Source: Syntrophomonadaceae bacterium (lineage in GTDB: Bacteria > Bacillota > Dethiobacteria > DTU022). From it: a stretch of DNA of 7,556 nt. The notes below the pieces were generated by a model. That model was not told the origin of the DNA. It worked only from the letters and a program-made list of their open reading frames with translations, and searched no databases. Every line of letters starts with the position of its first letter. The first letter of the stretch is position 1. Below, one piece after another: positions 1 through 6,391 of this stretch. Made by a program: the position numbers and the translations under genes. Where the stretch lies: NCBI GenBank assembly GCA_007129055.1, contig SKWE01000074.1, positions 1 through 7,556 of the forward strand. The letters run 5' to 3'.

Positions 1-1478
1 ATTTCCTTTAATTTTAAGGCCCCTTCCATCGCTACCGGGTAGTCAAGGTTTCGGCCGACAAAAAAGGCATTATCCCAATTAGCAAGATGTTCACAATATG
101 AACGCAGTTTGCCAACTTTTTCTTCCTTTAGAATGGCAGTTAGATGTTTCGGTAGCGCGATAAGCCCCTCTACCAGCCCGGCAATCTCATCTTTCTCCAG
201 GACGCCCCTGGCAGCGCCAAGATGAAGAGCGACCAGGTAAAGTGATACCAGCTGGGTCAAATAAGCCTTGGTTGAGGCTACGGCAATTTCAGGGCCGGCC
301 CAGGTATACATTACATAATCGGCTTCACGGGACACAGAGCTGCCAACAACGTTGGTAATTGCAAGGACTTTCAATCCCTGGTGGCGGGCTAATCTTAAAG
401 CTGCAAGAGTGTCGGCGGTTTCACCTGACTGGCTGATAACAATAACCAGGTCATTTTTCCCAAGCAGGGGATTACGGTAACGGAACTCCGACGCCACATC
501 TACCTCAACCGGTAAGGATGCCAGTTTTTCGAGTACGGTTTTCCCAACAAGGCCGGCGTGATACGCGGTGCCACAGGCCACAATATGCACTTTTTCCAGT
601 GCTGCTATCTCATCTCCGCTCAGCTCAATTTCCGACAGGTCAACTGCCTTTTCCGCGGTATTAATTCTCTGGCGCATGGTTTCTCTCACTGCAACGGGCT
701 GCTCCATGATTTCTTTTAGCATAAAATGCTCGTATCCGCCTTTTTCTGCAGCTTCAATATCCCATGACACTTGCAGTATTTCTTTATCAGACTTATTTCC
801 CCGGGTATCATATATATTTATCTCTTCCGCTGATATGGATGCAAACTCTCCATCTTCCAGGACCTTAATCTTGCGTGTATGGGCCAGGAGGGCCGGAATA
901 TCGGAGGCAATAAAATTCTCATTTTCACCGATGCCGACAACCAGGGGGCTGTCCTGCCTGGCACAGACAATCCTTCCCGGTTCACGGGAGGTGATCACAA
1001 CCAGGGCATATGATCCTTCAACCTTTTCTACAGCCTTTCTAACAGCGGCCATTAAATCCCCGTTGTAAAACTCTTCAACCAGGTGAGCCAAAACCTCTGT
1101 ATCAGTTTCTGAAGTAAAGCTGTGATTTCCCTTTTCTGTAAGCCAGCTGCGTAAAGATTGGTGGTTTTCAATGATCCCGTTGTGCACCAGGGCAAAATCT
1201 TCGCAGCAGCTGCAGTGGGGATGCGCATTCTCATCTGTAGGTTTGCCGTGAGTTGCCCAACGGGTATGGCCTATTCCAACCGTAATACTATCATGTTGCC
1301 CTTCCATTCTTTTTTCCAGGTCTGCTACTGAGCCGGCAGCCTTGTTTATAACCAGCCCCTCTTCACCCTGCAGGGCAAGCCCGGCTGAGTCATAGCCCCG
1401 GTATTCAAGTTTCTTCAGGCCGTCTATCAATATTTTCCCGGCAGCCTTACTGCCGCTGTAACCGACAATTCCGCACAT
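1..1478 (-). CDS. glmS: Glutamine--fructose-6-phosphate aminotransferase (isomerizing), 3' end outside window
   Basis: GlmS converts fructose-6-phosphate plus glutamine to glucosamine-6-phosphate, the entry step to UDP-GlcNAc, in the cytoplasm. I translated 492 codons from the ATG at 1478 down to the window edge with no stop or frameshift; the family is about 600-610 residues, so roughly the last 115 are missing. The start gives MCGIVGY, so Cys2 becomes the N-terminal nucleophile of the class II glutamine amidotransferase domain. That domain also shows TRWATHG (72-78), HNGIIENH (99-106) and TSETDTE (122-128). The first SIS domain has ACGTAYHAG (301-309), ISQSGETADT (348-357) and STKAY (402-406); the second begins near 472 with FFVGRNLDYPVAMEGALKLKE split by the window end. 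An SD of GGGGGA lies 6 nt before the ATG, and the gene follows glmM by 29 bp, so it is the last visible gene of the operon. A local Cys cluster (CSCC at 89-92) in the amidotransferase domain is unusual but not in a catalytic position. Confidence 0.97.
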   Translation of the reverse strand, partial: MCGIVGYSGSKAAGKILIDGLKKLEYRGYDSAGLALQGEEGLVINKAAGSVADLEKRMEGQHDSITVGIGHTRWATHGKPTDENAHPHCSCCEDFALVHNGIIENHQSLRSWLTEKGNHSFTSETDTEVLAHLVEEFYNGDLMAAVRKAVEKVEGSYALVVITSREPGRIVCARQDSPLVVGIGENENFIASDIPALLAHTRKIKVLEDGEFASISAEEINIYDTRGNKSDKEILQVSWDIEAAEKGGYEHFMLKEIMEQPVAVRETMRQRINTAEKAVDLSEIELSGDEIAALEKVHIVACGTAYHAGLVGKTVLEKLASLPVEVDVASEFRYRNPLLGKNDLVIVISQSGETADTLAALRLARHQGLKVLAITNVVGSSVSREADYVMYTWAGPEIAVASTKAYLTQLVSLYLVALHLGAARGVLEKDEIAGLVEGLIALPKHLTAILKEEKVGKLRSYCEHLANWDNAFFVGRNLDYPVAMEGALKLKE

Positions 1479-1507
1479 ATAGAGTCCCCCTGCATAATAT
1501 TATTAGT

Positions 1508-2848
1508 TTATGATTGTTCACTGGCAATAACTTCAGCAACTGTATCGGCATATTCTCTAAGTTTATCTTCTTCAAGGGGCGCTTCGAGCATAATACGTAT
1601 TTTTGGTTCAGTGCCGGATGGCCGGACCAGAAGGCGTCCATGCTGTCCCAGTTTATTTTCCACTTCTTTTATGGCTGAAGCAATTCTGGCATTTTCCGCC
1701 CAGCCTTCCTTGGTCACCACTTTTTGGTTTACCAGCACCTGGGGCAACCTTTCCATCTGGGCAGCAAGCTGGGATAATGGCTTTTGCCTTTTTGCTATAA
1801 TACTTAGCAACTGCAGGGCCGTTAAAAGCCCGTCACCCGTTGTTGCGTGGTCAGAAAAAATAATATGTCCTGATTGCTCGCCGCCAAGGTTATAGCCGCC
1901 TTCCACCATCTTTTCTAATACGTACCTGTCGCCAACACTGGTTCTTAATACTTTAATACCATTTTTTTCAGCCAGGATATCCAGACCTCCGTTGCTCATC
2001 ACCGTTGCAACAAGGGTGTTTTGCTTAAGCAGGTTCGAACCGGCCATATCAACTGCGCAGATTGCCATCACTGCATCTCCATCCACTTCTGCCCCATTTT
2101 CATCCACAGCAATCAGGCGATCGGCGTCTCCATCAAAGGCAAGACCTACGTCGGCGTTCCCCCTGACAATTAAATCCCGCAGATCCCCGGTATCAGTAGC
2201 GCCGCAATTAACATTGATCAATTTCCCATCCGGCTCGTTATGAATAAGTTTCACCTCTGCTCCCAGGCTTTCAAATAGTTCCCCTGCAACGCGACAGGCG
2301 GCGCCATGGGCACAGTCTATAACAAGGCGCATTCCCTGAAGGGGGTTTGCGCTATTCTTTAAATGGTTTAAATAACGGGCCAGGGCATCTCCATCAGAAA
2401 ATGCCTGTCCCAATGTTGTTCCTTCCGGACGAGGCATCTGATCTGAACCGTCAAAATAGTATTCTTCAATCTTGTTTTCAATAGAATCGGGAAGTTTATA
2501 ACCACGGCTATCAAATATTTTCAGGCCGTTATCTTCTATGGGATTATGCGAGGCTGAAATTACGACTCCAGCGGCTGCATTCAAATCACGGGTAAGAAAA
2601 GCAACTGCAGGCGTGGAAACTACTCCCAGCAACCTGACTGCCCCCCCGGCTGAGGTTATCCCGGCGGTCAATGAACCTTCCAGCATGCTGCCGGAAAGAC
2701 GCGTATCTCTACCGATAAGAAATACCGGGTTATCTCGCTCACGGCCCAAAAGTGAGGCCGTTATCCTGCCAATCTTAAAAGCCATTTCAGGAGTTAAATC
2801 GCGGTTTGCCACACCCCTGATACCATCGGTTCCAAATAATTTGCCCAA
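1508..2848 (-). CDS. glmM: Phosphoglucosamine mutase
   Basis: GlmM interconverts glucosamine-6-phosphate and glucosamine-1-phosphate, feeding GlmU and UDP-GlcNAc. The protein is 446 residues, the normal full length. It begins MGKLFGTDGIRG, the family N-terminus. The phosphoserine loop is ISASHNP (97-103) with Ser100 as the residue phosphorylated in the family; the metal loop is DGDADR (239-244), the sugar-binding loop GEQSGH (323-328), and the phosphate-binding loop RPSGTEP (409-415). All four active-site elements are intact. The start codon is TTG (2846-2848): an SD of GGGGGA (2855-2860) lies 6 nt upstream and no ATG fits. It starts 12 bp after the cdaR stop and ends 29 bp before glmS, so the genes are co-transcribed and possibly translationally linked. 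In Bacillus and other Firmicutes GlmM also binds CdaA and lowers its activity; that role is inferred here from gene order only. Confidence 0.97.
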   Translation of the reverse strand: MGKLFGTDGIRGVANRDLTPEMAFKIGRITASLLGRERDNPVFLIGRDTRLSGSMLEGSLTAGITSAGGAVRLLGVVSTPAVAFLTRDLNAAAGVVISASHNPIEDNGLKIFDSRGYKLPDSIENKIEEYYFDGSDQMPRPEGTTLGQAFSDGDALARYLNHLKNSANPLQGMRLVIDCAHGAACRVAGELFESLGAEVKLIHNEPDGKLINVNCGATDTGDLRDLIVRGNADVGLAFDGDADRLIAVDENGAEVDGDAVMAICAVDMAGSNLLKQNTLVATVMSNGGLDILAEKNGIKVLRTSVGDRYVLEKMVEGGYNLGGEQSGHIIFSDHATTGDGLLTALQLLSIIAKRQKPLSQLAAQMERLPQVLVNQKVVTKEGWAENARIASAIKEVENKLGQHGRLLVRPSGTEPKIRIMLEAPLEEDKLREYADTVAEVIASEQS

Positions 2849-2860
2849 TAAAAATCCCCC

Positions 2861-3553
2861 TTAACTGATATCGTTTTCTTCCTGTACATTTGTTACCCTT
2901 TCAAATTCGAATCTAACCGTTATCAATGAAGGATCCATAACCAGGTTATTAATCCTGTTTCCTTCCTCATCATAAGCTATGGGAGAAAGCTCTACGCTCT
3001 CAATGAGGCGCATTCCACTAATATCGATAACCAGCACCAGGCGATCAATTCTTTCAAACACAGTTTCAGGCGCTCCAACCAGCACTGTCTCGGGTATTAC
3101 ATTATATTCGGTTAGTTCCCATCCGTCAGCAGGTTCACCAATCAGGTTCACTTCTATCTCAAAGTCTTCGCTTAAATAAGCTTCTAGACTAACCCTTACC
3201 TGCTCCGGTTCAAGCATTACCAGGTCAAGACCGCGTGGTGAGCGGCCCTCAACTCTCACCAGGTGATTACCGGAACCCTTGCCTGACAGGTCAACGAAGG
3301 CTTCTATTTCCTGGAGGGTAAGATCGGCAAAATCATCAGGCAGCCCTTCCAGGGTAACATCCACGCTGGAAGGCATATCTATGACAATGTAGTCAGGGCT
3401 CAGGTTTTCAACAACCAGGGGAACGTCCCGCCAGACTTCACGCTGTGGCGTTGTCCTGGTTATTTTATCCCCGGTAACAAATAGCCACAAAATAACCGCC
3501 ATGAATACGGCTAGTGCCTGGACAAATATATTGCTGCGTAAAAACTTTTCCAT
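2861..3553 (-). CDS. cdaR: CdaR, YbbR-domain regulator of diadenylate cyclase
   Basis: CdaR is a membrane-anchored extracytoplasmic protein that modulates CdaA in Firmicutes. Using the ATG at 3553 the protein is 230 residues: a short cytoplasmic start (MEKFLRSN), one membrane helix (about 9-27, rich in A/V/I/L/F and ending ILWLFV), then two YbbR-type beta domains (about 43-124 and 131-217) that would lie outside the membrane. B. subtilis CdaR is about twice as long with more YbbR repeats, so this is a short version. An ATG 21 nt upstream (3574) would overlap the end of cdaA and add MEEWQII; I prefer 3553 because it gives the usual YbbR N-terminus and has GGAGGAG (3566-3572) upstream, although the spacing of 12 nt is long, whereas the upstream ATG has no well-placed SD. 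The gene begins 2 bp after the cdaA stop, indicating tight coupling. Confidence 0.92.
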   Translation of the reverse strand: MEKFLRSNIFVQALAVFMAVILWLFVTGDKITRTTPQREVWRDVPLVVENLSPDYIVIDMPSSVDVTLEGLPDDFADLTLQEIEAFVDLSGKGSGNHLVRVEGRSPRGLDLVMLEPEQVRVSLEAYLSEDFEIEVNLIGEPADGWELTEYNVIPETVLVGAPETVFERIDRLVLVIDISGMRLIESVELSPIAYDEEGNRINNLVMDPSLITVRFEFERVTNVQEENDIS

Positions 3554-3555
3554 AA

Positions 3556-4389
3556 TTATTTGCCACTCCTCCATGACCAGAGGCTAAATCCTTCACTGCG
3601 GGCCGGTGAACAAAGTTCTTTAAGCATTGTTCGCAGTTTATTCTCATCGAGATAGCGTGTTAATACCCCGTCGTGTGCTACTGATATAGTGCCCGTTTCC
3701 TCAGATATGATAATGGCCAGGGCATCGGAATGTTCTGTAATACCTATTCCGGCCCGGTGCCTGGTGCCAAGTTCTGTACCTAAATTGGGGTCTTCGGTAA
3801 GAGGCAGATAACAACCGGCAGCAACAATCTGGTTGCCCTGGATGATAACTGCACCATCGTGCAGTGGGCTGCGGGGAAAGAAGATGTTAACCAATAGTTC
3901 CGCCGTTACTATCCCCTTTACTTCTATACCAGTGTCGATCCACTCTTTTAGGCCCGTAGAACGCTCCAGGACAATCAGGGCGCCAAGGCGTTTTTTCACC
4001 AGGACCGGGATGGCCTTGATTAACTCATCAAGCATGTTATCAAAATCCTGGCTGTCCCAGGTCCAGTATGGCGATTTGAATATTTTCCCCCTGCCGAGGT
4101 GTTCAAGTGCGCGGCGAAGCTCCGGCTGAAAAACTATGGGAATAGCAATTAATCCAACAGTCATTGTCTGTCGTAAAGTCCAATGAAGGGTATCAAGCCC
4201 GGCCTGATCACTAAATATCATAGCCAGCAGCAGGACAATTAACCCCTTGACCAGCTGTTCTGCACGGGTACCGCGAATAATTAAGATGAGGCGGTAGAAA
4301 AGATAGGACATTATGACAATATCCAGAACATCAAGCCAATCAACATCTAATTGAGTCATTGCAGCAATTATTCTTTCCCAGATGGCCAA
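3556..4389 (-). CDS. cdaA: Diadenylate cyclase CdaA (DisA_N domain, membrane)
   Basis: CdaA condenses two ATP into cyclic di-AMP, an essential messenger controlling potassium/osmolyte transport and wall homeostasis in Firmicutes. The protein is 277 residues, the usual length. Three hydrophobic segments sit at about 21-38, 45-60 and 75-88, followed by the cytoplasmic DisA_N cyclase domain (about 100-250). Both hallmark motifs are present: DGA (178-180, in SPLHDGAVII) and RHR (210-212, in GTRHRAGIG), so it should be active. The start codon is TTG at 4387-4389, supported by an SD AGAGGGA (4399-4405) 9 nt upstream; an in-frame ATG at codon 11 (MTQLDVDW) lacks a comparable SD but is the alternative. 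It is the first gene of cdaA-cdaR-glmM-glmS, the conserved Firmicutes order, and follows a 128-bp gap after amrS. The C-terminal tail (SLWSWRSGK) is short and basic. Confidence 0.96.
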   Translation of the reverse strand: MAIWERIIAAMTQLDVDWLDVLDIVIMSYLFYRLILIIRGTRAEQLVKGLIVLLLAMIFSDQAGLDTLHWTLRQTMTVGLIAIPIVFQPELRRALEHLGRGKIFKSPYWTWDSQDFDNMLDELIKAIPVLVKKRLGALIVLERSTGLKEWIDTGIEVKGIVTAELLVNIFFPRSPLHDGAVIIQGNQIVAAGCYLPLTEDPNLGTELGTRHRAGIGITEHSDALAIIISEETGTISVAHDGVLTRYLDENKLRTMLKELCSPARSEGFSLWSWRSGK

Positions 4390-4423
4390 TTCAAGTTATC
4401 CCTCTTTAGTGGATTCAGGACAG

Positions 4424-4448
4424 AAAGTAGCAGTCAGGCGCCTACTTT
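4424..4448. repeat. 7-bp inverted repeat upstream of cdaA
   Basis: AAAGTAG (4424-4430) and CTACTTT (4442-4448) form a perfect 7-bp inverted repeat around an 11-nt centre that contains GGCGCC. It lies about 35 bp before the cdaA start in the gap after amrS and overlaps the weak -10 candidate. It could be an operator or a small leader hairpin. It lacks the T-run on the minus strand expected of an intrinsic terminator for the amr genes. The pairing is seen; a function is inference. Confidence 0.4.
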
Positions 4449-4475
4449 ATCCCATTTTTATATCTTCGCTTTCAA
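4446..4475 (-). promoter_or_regulatory. Weak sigma-A-type promoter candidate for cdaA operon
   Basis: On the minus strand, TTGAAA (4470-4475) is followed after 18 nt by GATAAA (4446-4451). The -35 is good (5 of 6 to TTGACA) and the -10 is weak. It lies about 60 bp upstream of the cdaA TTG start. The operon may instead be read from the amr genes, since no clear terminator separates them. Confidence 0.3.
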
Positions 4476-4517
4476 CATTCAGAATCCCTGCACACTATAT
4501 TAAAGTTAACATAAAGC

Positions 4518-5519
4518 TTATGACAGCACAATACTAATATCATTATTGCAGTTATTACAGGCCGTTCCATCAAGCCCCTTTATTTTAACCGCGTACCTGC
4601 TGCGCTCAATCAAAAGGTTCCCACAGTAAGGACAAATAGTATTAGCAGAACCGGGTAGTTCAATATTGCCCAGGTAAACATAACGTAAATGTTTGGAGGC
4701 AATCTTTTTTGCCTCCTCCATAACAGCATGTGGTGTAGGGGGCAAATTTAACCTGTACTGTGGAAAGTAGCGGGATAAATGCAGGGGAATATCGGGATTA
4801 AGTTCCGCCAGCCAGGCAGCCATCGCTTCCAGTTCACCGGGATTATCATTTAAGGTAGGAATAATCAGGCTGGTTATTTCAACATGGCAGCCCTTAACAG
4901 CAGTTTCAACCGTTTTAATAACCGGAGCCTTTAACCCTCCACAGTAATCTTTATAGAAATTGTCTCCAAAAGCTTTAACGTCAATATTCATGGCATCAAT
5001 GAAGGGAAGCAGCTCCTGGAGCGGCTTCTGATTAATATAACCATTGGTAACAAGGATATTTTTATACCCGTGCCGGTTTAGTAGCTTTGCCGTGTCAAGT
5101 ACAAATTCATACCAGATGGAAGGTTCGTTATAGGTATAGGCAATGCCAATATTTTTACCAGGGCCGCCTTCCCTTTCCAGCATGTCAAGTACGTCCTCAG
5201 GCTTTACCCTTTCAGCGCGGTTATCCGCTTCGCCGCGGGCCAGGGACCAGTTCTGGCAGAAAGAACAGGTTAAGTTACAGCCAAAAGTGCCGATCGATAA
5301 GATCGGCTTTCCGGGATAATAGTGATAGAGGGGCTTCTTTTCAATCGGGTCAAGGTTAACGGCAGCAAGCAGTCCGTAGTTCATTGTATATAGTACCTCA
5401 TCCACAGCTTTGCGAACACCGCATGTCCCGGTTTCCCCATCAGCCAGCAGACAGTGGTGTGGACAGAGCAAACAACGTATTTTCTCATTCCGTTTTTCAA
5501 AATATAGGGCTTTATGCAT
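4518..5519 (-). CDS. amrS: AmmeMemoRadiSam system radical SAM enzyme
   Basis: A cytoplasmic radical SAM protein of the group related to pyruvate formate-lyase activating enzymes; its substrate is not known to me. It is 333 residues, full length for the family. The 4Fe-4S/SAM motif CNLTCSFCQ places cluster ligands at Cys81, Cys85 and Cys88. An N-terminal Cys set (C16, C19, C23, C33, in CLLCPHHC...GTCGVR) and a C-terminal zinc-ribbon-like pair of CxxC knuckles (C296/C299 and C321/C324) suggest additional metal or cluster sites; both are usual in AmrS-type proteins. The SAM-binding barrel includes YTYNEPSIWYEF (128-139) and VTNGYI (157-162). The ATG at 5519 has GGAGTG about 9 nt upstream, 23 bp after the amrA stop, so the two are one transcript. 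A glycyl-radical activase is an alternative label, but no glycyl radical enzyme is present and the AMMECR1 and LigB/Memo-like neighbours favour AmrS. Confidence 0.93.
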   Translation of the reverse strand: MHKALYFEKRNEKIRCLLCPHHCLLADGETGTCGVRKAVDEVLYTMNYGLLAAVNLDPIEKKPLYHYYPGKPILSIGTFGCNLTCSFCQNWSLARGEADNRAERVKPEDVLDMLEREGGPGKNIGIAYTYNEPSIWYEFVLDTAKLLNRHGYKNILVTNGYINQKPLQELLPFIDAMNIDVKAFGDNFYKDYCGGLKAPVIKTVETAVKGCHVEITSLIIPTLNDNPGELEAMAAWLAELNPDIPLHLSRYFPQYRLNLPPTPHAVMEEAKKIASKHLRYVYLGNIELPGSANTICPYCGNLLIERSRYAVKIKGLDGTACNNCNNDISIVLS

Positions 5520-5542
5520 TTAACCGATCACTCCATGTAAAA

Positions 5543-6073
5543 TCACTCTTCGCCGTAGCGGGCAACTTTAAAACGAAAAAGCTGCAGCGGCTCATTGCTC
5601 CTTATCCCGGCTTTCCGCATCGCTATCTCCAACTGCTCGTCCACAGTATTGACCCCTTCCAAATCGGGAAGAAGCAGCCCGCTGCGCGAACCGCTGCGAA
5701 CCAGTACACCATATTTTTTTGGATCAAGTTCATCTTTGCTTTCAACTTTTTCCATCGGGCTTAAAACATCAACAGAGACATCAAGGCCGTCTAACTCCTC
5801 CTCGCTTACAGGGGCAAAACGCGGATCCCTAACCGCTGCGCTAACAGCATTAGCAGCAATTTCCTCAGCCAGGTTATCGCGAACCGGTTGTACCGTTCCG
5901 ATACAGCCGCGAAGCTGTCCTTCTTTTTTCAGGGAAACGAATACCCCGGCCTGCTCCCTGTATTCGGGTGGCAGATTGGGCGGCACCTGCGGTTGGTGAC
6001 CTTCCCGCAGGTATTGTTTCAGGTATTCCCTGGCCAGGTTAGCCGGGTTTTTAAACTTCTCCTGTTCTGACAC
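5543..6073 (-). CDS. amrA: AmmeMemoRadiSam system protein A (AMMECR1 domain)
   Basis: A soluble AMMECR1-domain protein, conserved from archaea to humans, whose biochemical role is not established. From the GTG at 6073 it is 176 residues and consists of the AMMECR1 domain alone. The hallmark LRGCIG is at 54-59, preceded by AGVFVSLKK (42-50) and followed by RDPRFAPV (82-89), VDVLSP (101-106) and LLLPDLEGV (133-141). I chose GTG 6073 because GGGAGGGG (6080-6087) lies 6 nt upstream; the frame is open further up to a GTG at 6118 (191 residues) and has an ATG at 6091, but neither has a good SD and the extra residues (lysine-rich, from an A-rich tract) are not family-like. It precedes amrS by 23 bp. 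In many relatives this domain is the C-terminal half of a fusion with a LigB-like domain; here that partner is a separate upstream gene. Confidence 0.94.
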   Translation of the reverse strand: MSEQEKFKNPANLAREYLKQYLREGHQPQVPPNLPPEYREQAGVFVSLKKEGQLRGCIGTVQPVRDNLAEEIAANAVSAAVRDPRFAPVSEEELDGLDVSVDVLSPMEKVESKDELDPKKYGVLVRSGSRSGLLLPDLEGVNTVDEQLEIAMRKAGIRSNEPLQLFRFKVARYGEE

Positions 6074-6079
6074 TTTTAT

Positions 6080-6087
6080 CCCCTCCC
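6080..6087 (-). promoter_or_regulatory. Ribosome binding site deciding the amrA start
   Basis: Minus-strand GGGAGGGG, 6 nt before the GTG at 6073. It is the strongest SD near this end of the frame, and it lies inside the longer ORF that starts at 6118, arguing that the longer N-terminus is not translated. Confidence 0.75.
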
Positions 6088-6149
6088 GCATTTTTTCTTT
6101 TTTTCTAAGGTGGAACACGTTCAGCTTAGCTCAAAATCTCGTCTTTAAA

Positions 6150-6178
6150 ATTATATTGAAACACCTACTTCTGAGACT
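6150..6178 (-). promoter_or_regulatory. Possible amrA-amrS promoter
   Basis: A perfect TATAAT (minus strand, 6150-6155) lies in an AT-rich stretch about 75 bp upstream of the amrA GTG and downstream of the 6200-6380 element. The hexamer 17 nt upstream (AGTCTC, 6173-6178) is a poor -35, so this is tentative. If real, amrA and amrS could be transcribed independently of the LigB-like gene. Confidence 0.3.
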
Positions 6179-6199
6179 TGAAATGCGGTGCTTTTGCAG

Positions 6200-6380
6200 T
6201 GGTCATTACCATTGAGTAGTTACAGTGCAATGGCCGGTGAAGCAAAGGTTGCAGCAGGCCGGCCTGCACGGACGCAGGCCGCCGAGAGCCAAGTTACGGA
6301 TGACGCGTCTCGAGGGCAGCCTGAGCGGAGGCCTGAAGCTGAACCGCTGCCATTACCTGTGACGGAACCGGTAATGACCA
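6200..6380. repeat. 181-bp structured, MITE-like element with 11-bp terminal inverted repeats
   Basis: TGGTCATTACC at 6200-6210 is exactly repeated in inverse at 6370-6380. The match continues imperfectly inward (ACAG..AATGGC..GG on both arms, about 40 bp) and outward (GTGCTTTT at 6188-6195 against AAAAACAC at 6385-6392, one mismatch). Inside are stable palindromes: CCATTG/CAATGG (6209-6214/6228-6233), a perfect 14-bp palindrome at 6254-6267 whose right half also pairs with GCAGGCCG (6274-6281) around a 6-nt loop, CGAGA/TCTCG (6283-6287/6308-6312) and CATTACC/GGTAATG (6351-6357/6370-6376). The core is visibly GC-richer than its flanks. No transposase or convincing target-site duplication is seen. 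It could be a non-autonomous mobile element, a dispersed structured repeat, or a structured RNA; only one copy is visible here. A 71-codon frame spans it on the plus strand but has no SD and looks incidental. Confidence 0.7.
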
Positions 6381-6391
6381 TGCTAAAAACA

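Noticed and set aside
568..1068. Plus-strand 166-codon frame opposite glmS
   Set aside because: It is a shadow of a strongly conserved glmS coding frame, with Ser-rich antisense composition and no ribosome binding site.
1479..1507. glmS ribozyme/riboswitch ahead of glmS
   Set aside because: Only 29 bp separate glmM and glmS, too short for the ribozyme, and no such fold is seen before the operon.
3554..3574. CdaR start at the upstream ATG overlapping cdaA
   Set aside because: It has no suitably spaced SD and adds a non-family heptapeptide; the ATG at 3553 gives the typical MxKFLR-type start.
4390..4517. ydaO-type c-di-AMP riboswitch upstream of cdaA
   Set aside because: The gap is short and lacks the conserved elements I would expect of that riboswitch; only a simple 7-bp repeat is present.
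4518..5519. Pyruvate formate-lyase activating enzyme
   Set aside because: No glycyl radical enzyme is nearby; the N-terminal Cys set, C-terminal CxxC knuckles and AMMECR1/LigB neighbours fit the AmmeMemoRadiSam radical SAM protein better.
6074..6118. N-terminal extension of AmrA to a GTG at 6118 or ATG at 6091
   Set aside because: There is no SD for either start, the encoded residues come from an A-rich tract, and a near-perfect SD precedes the GTG at 6073.
6200..6380. CRISPR array or tRNA within the GC-rich gap
   Set aside because: There are no regularly spaced direct repeats and no cloverleaf or TTCGA-type T-arm; the repeats are inverted.
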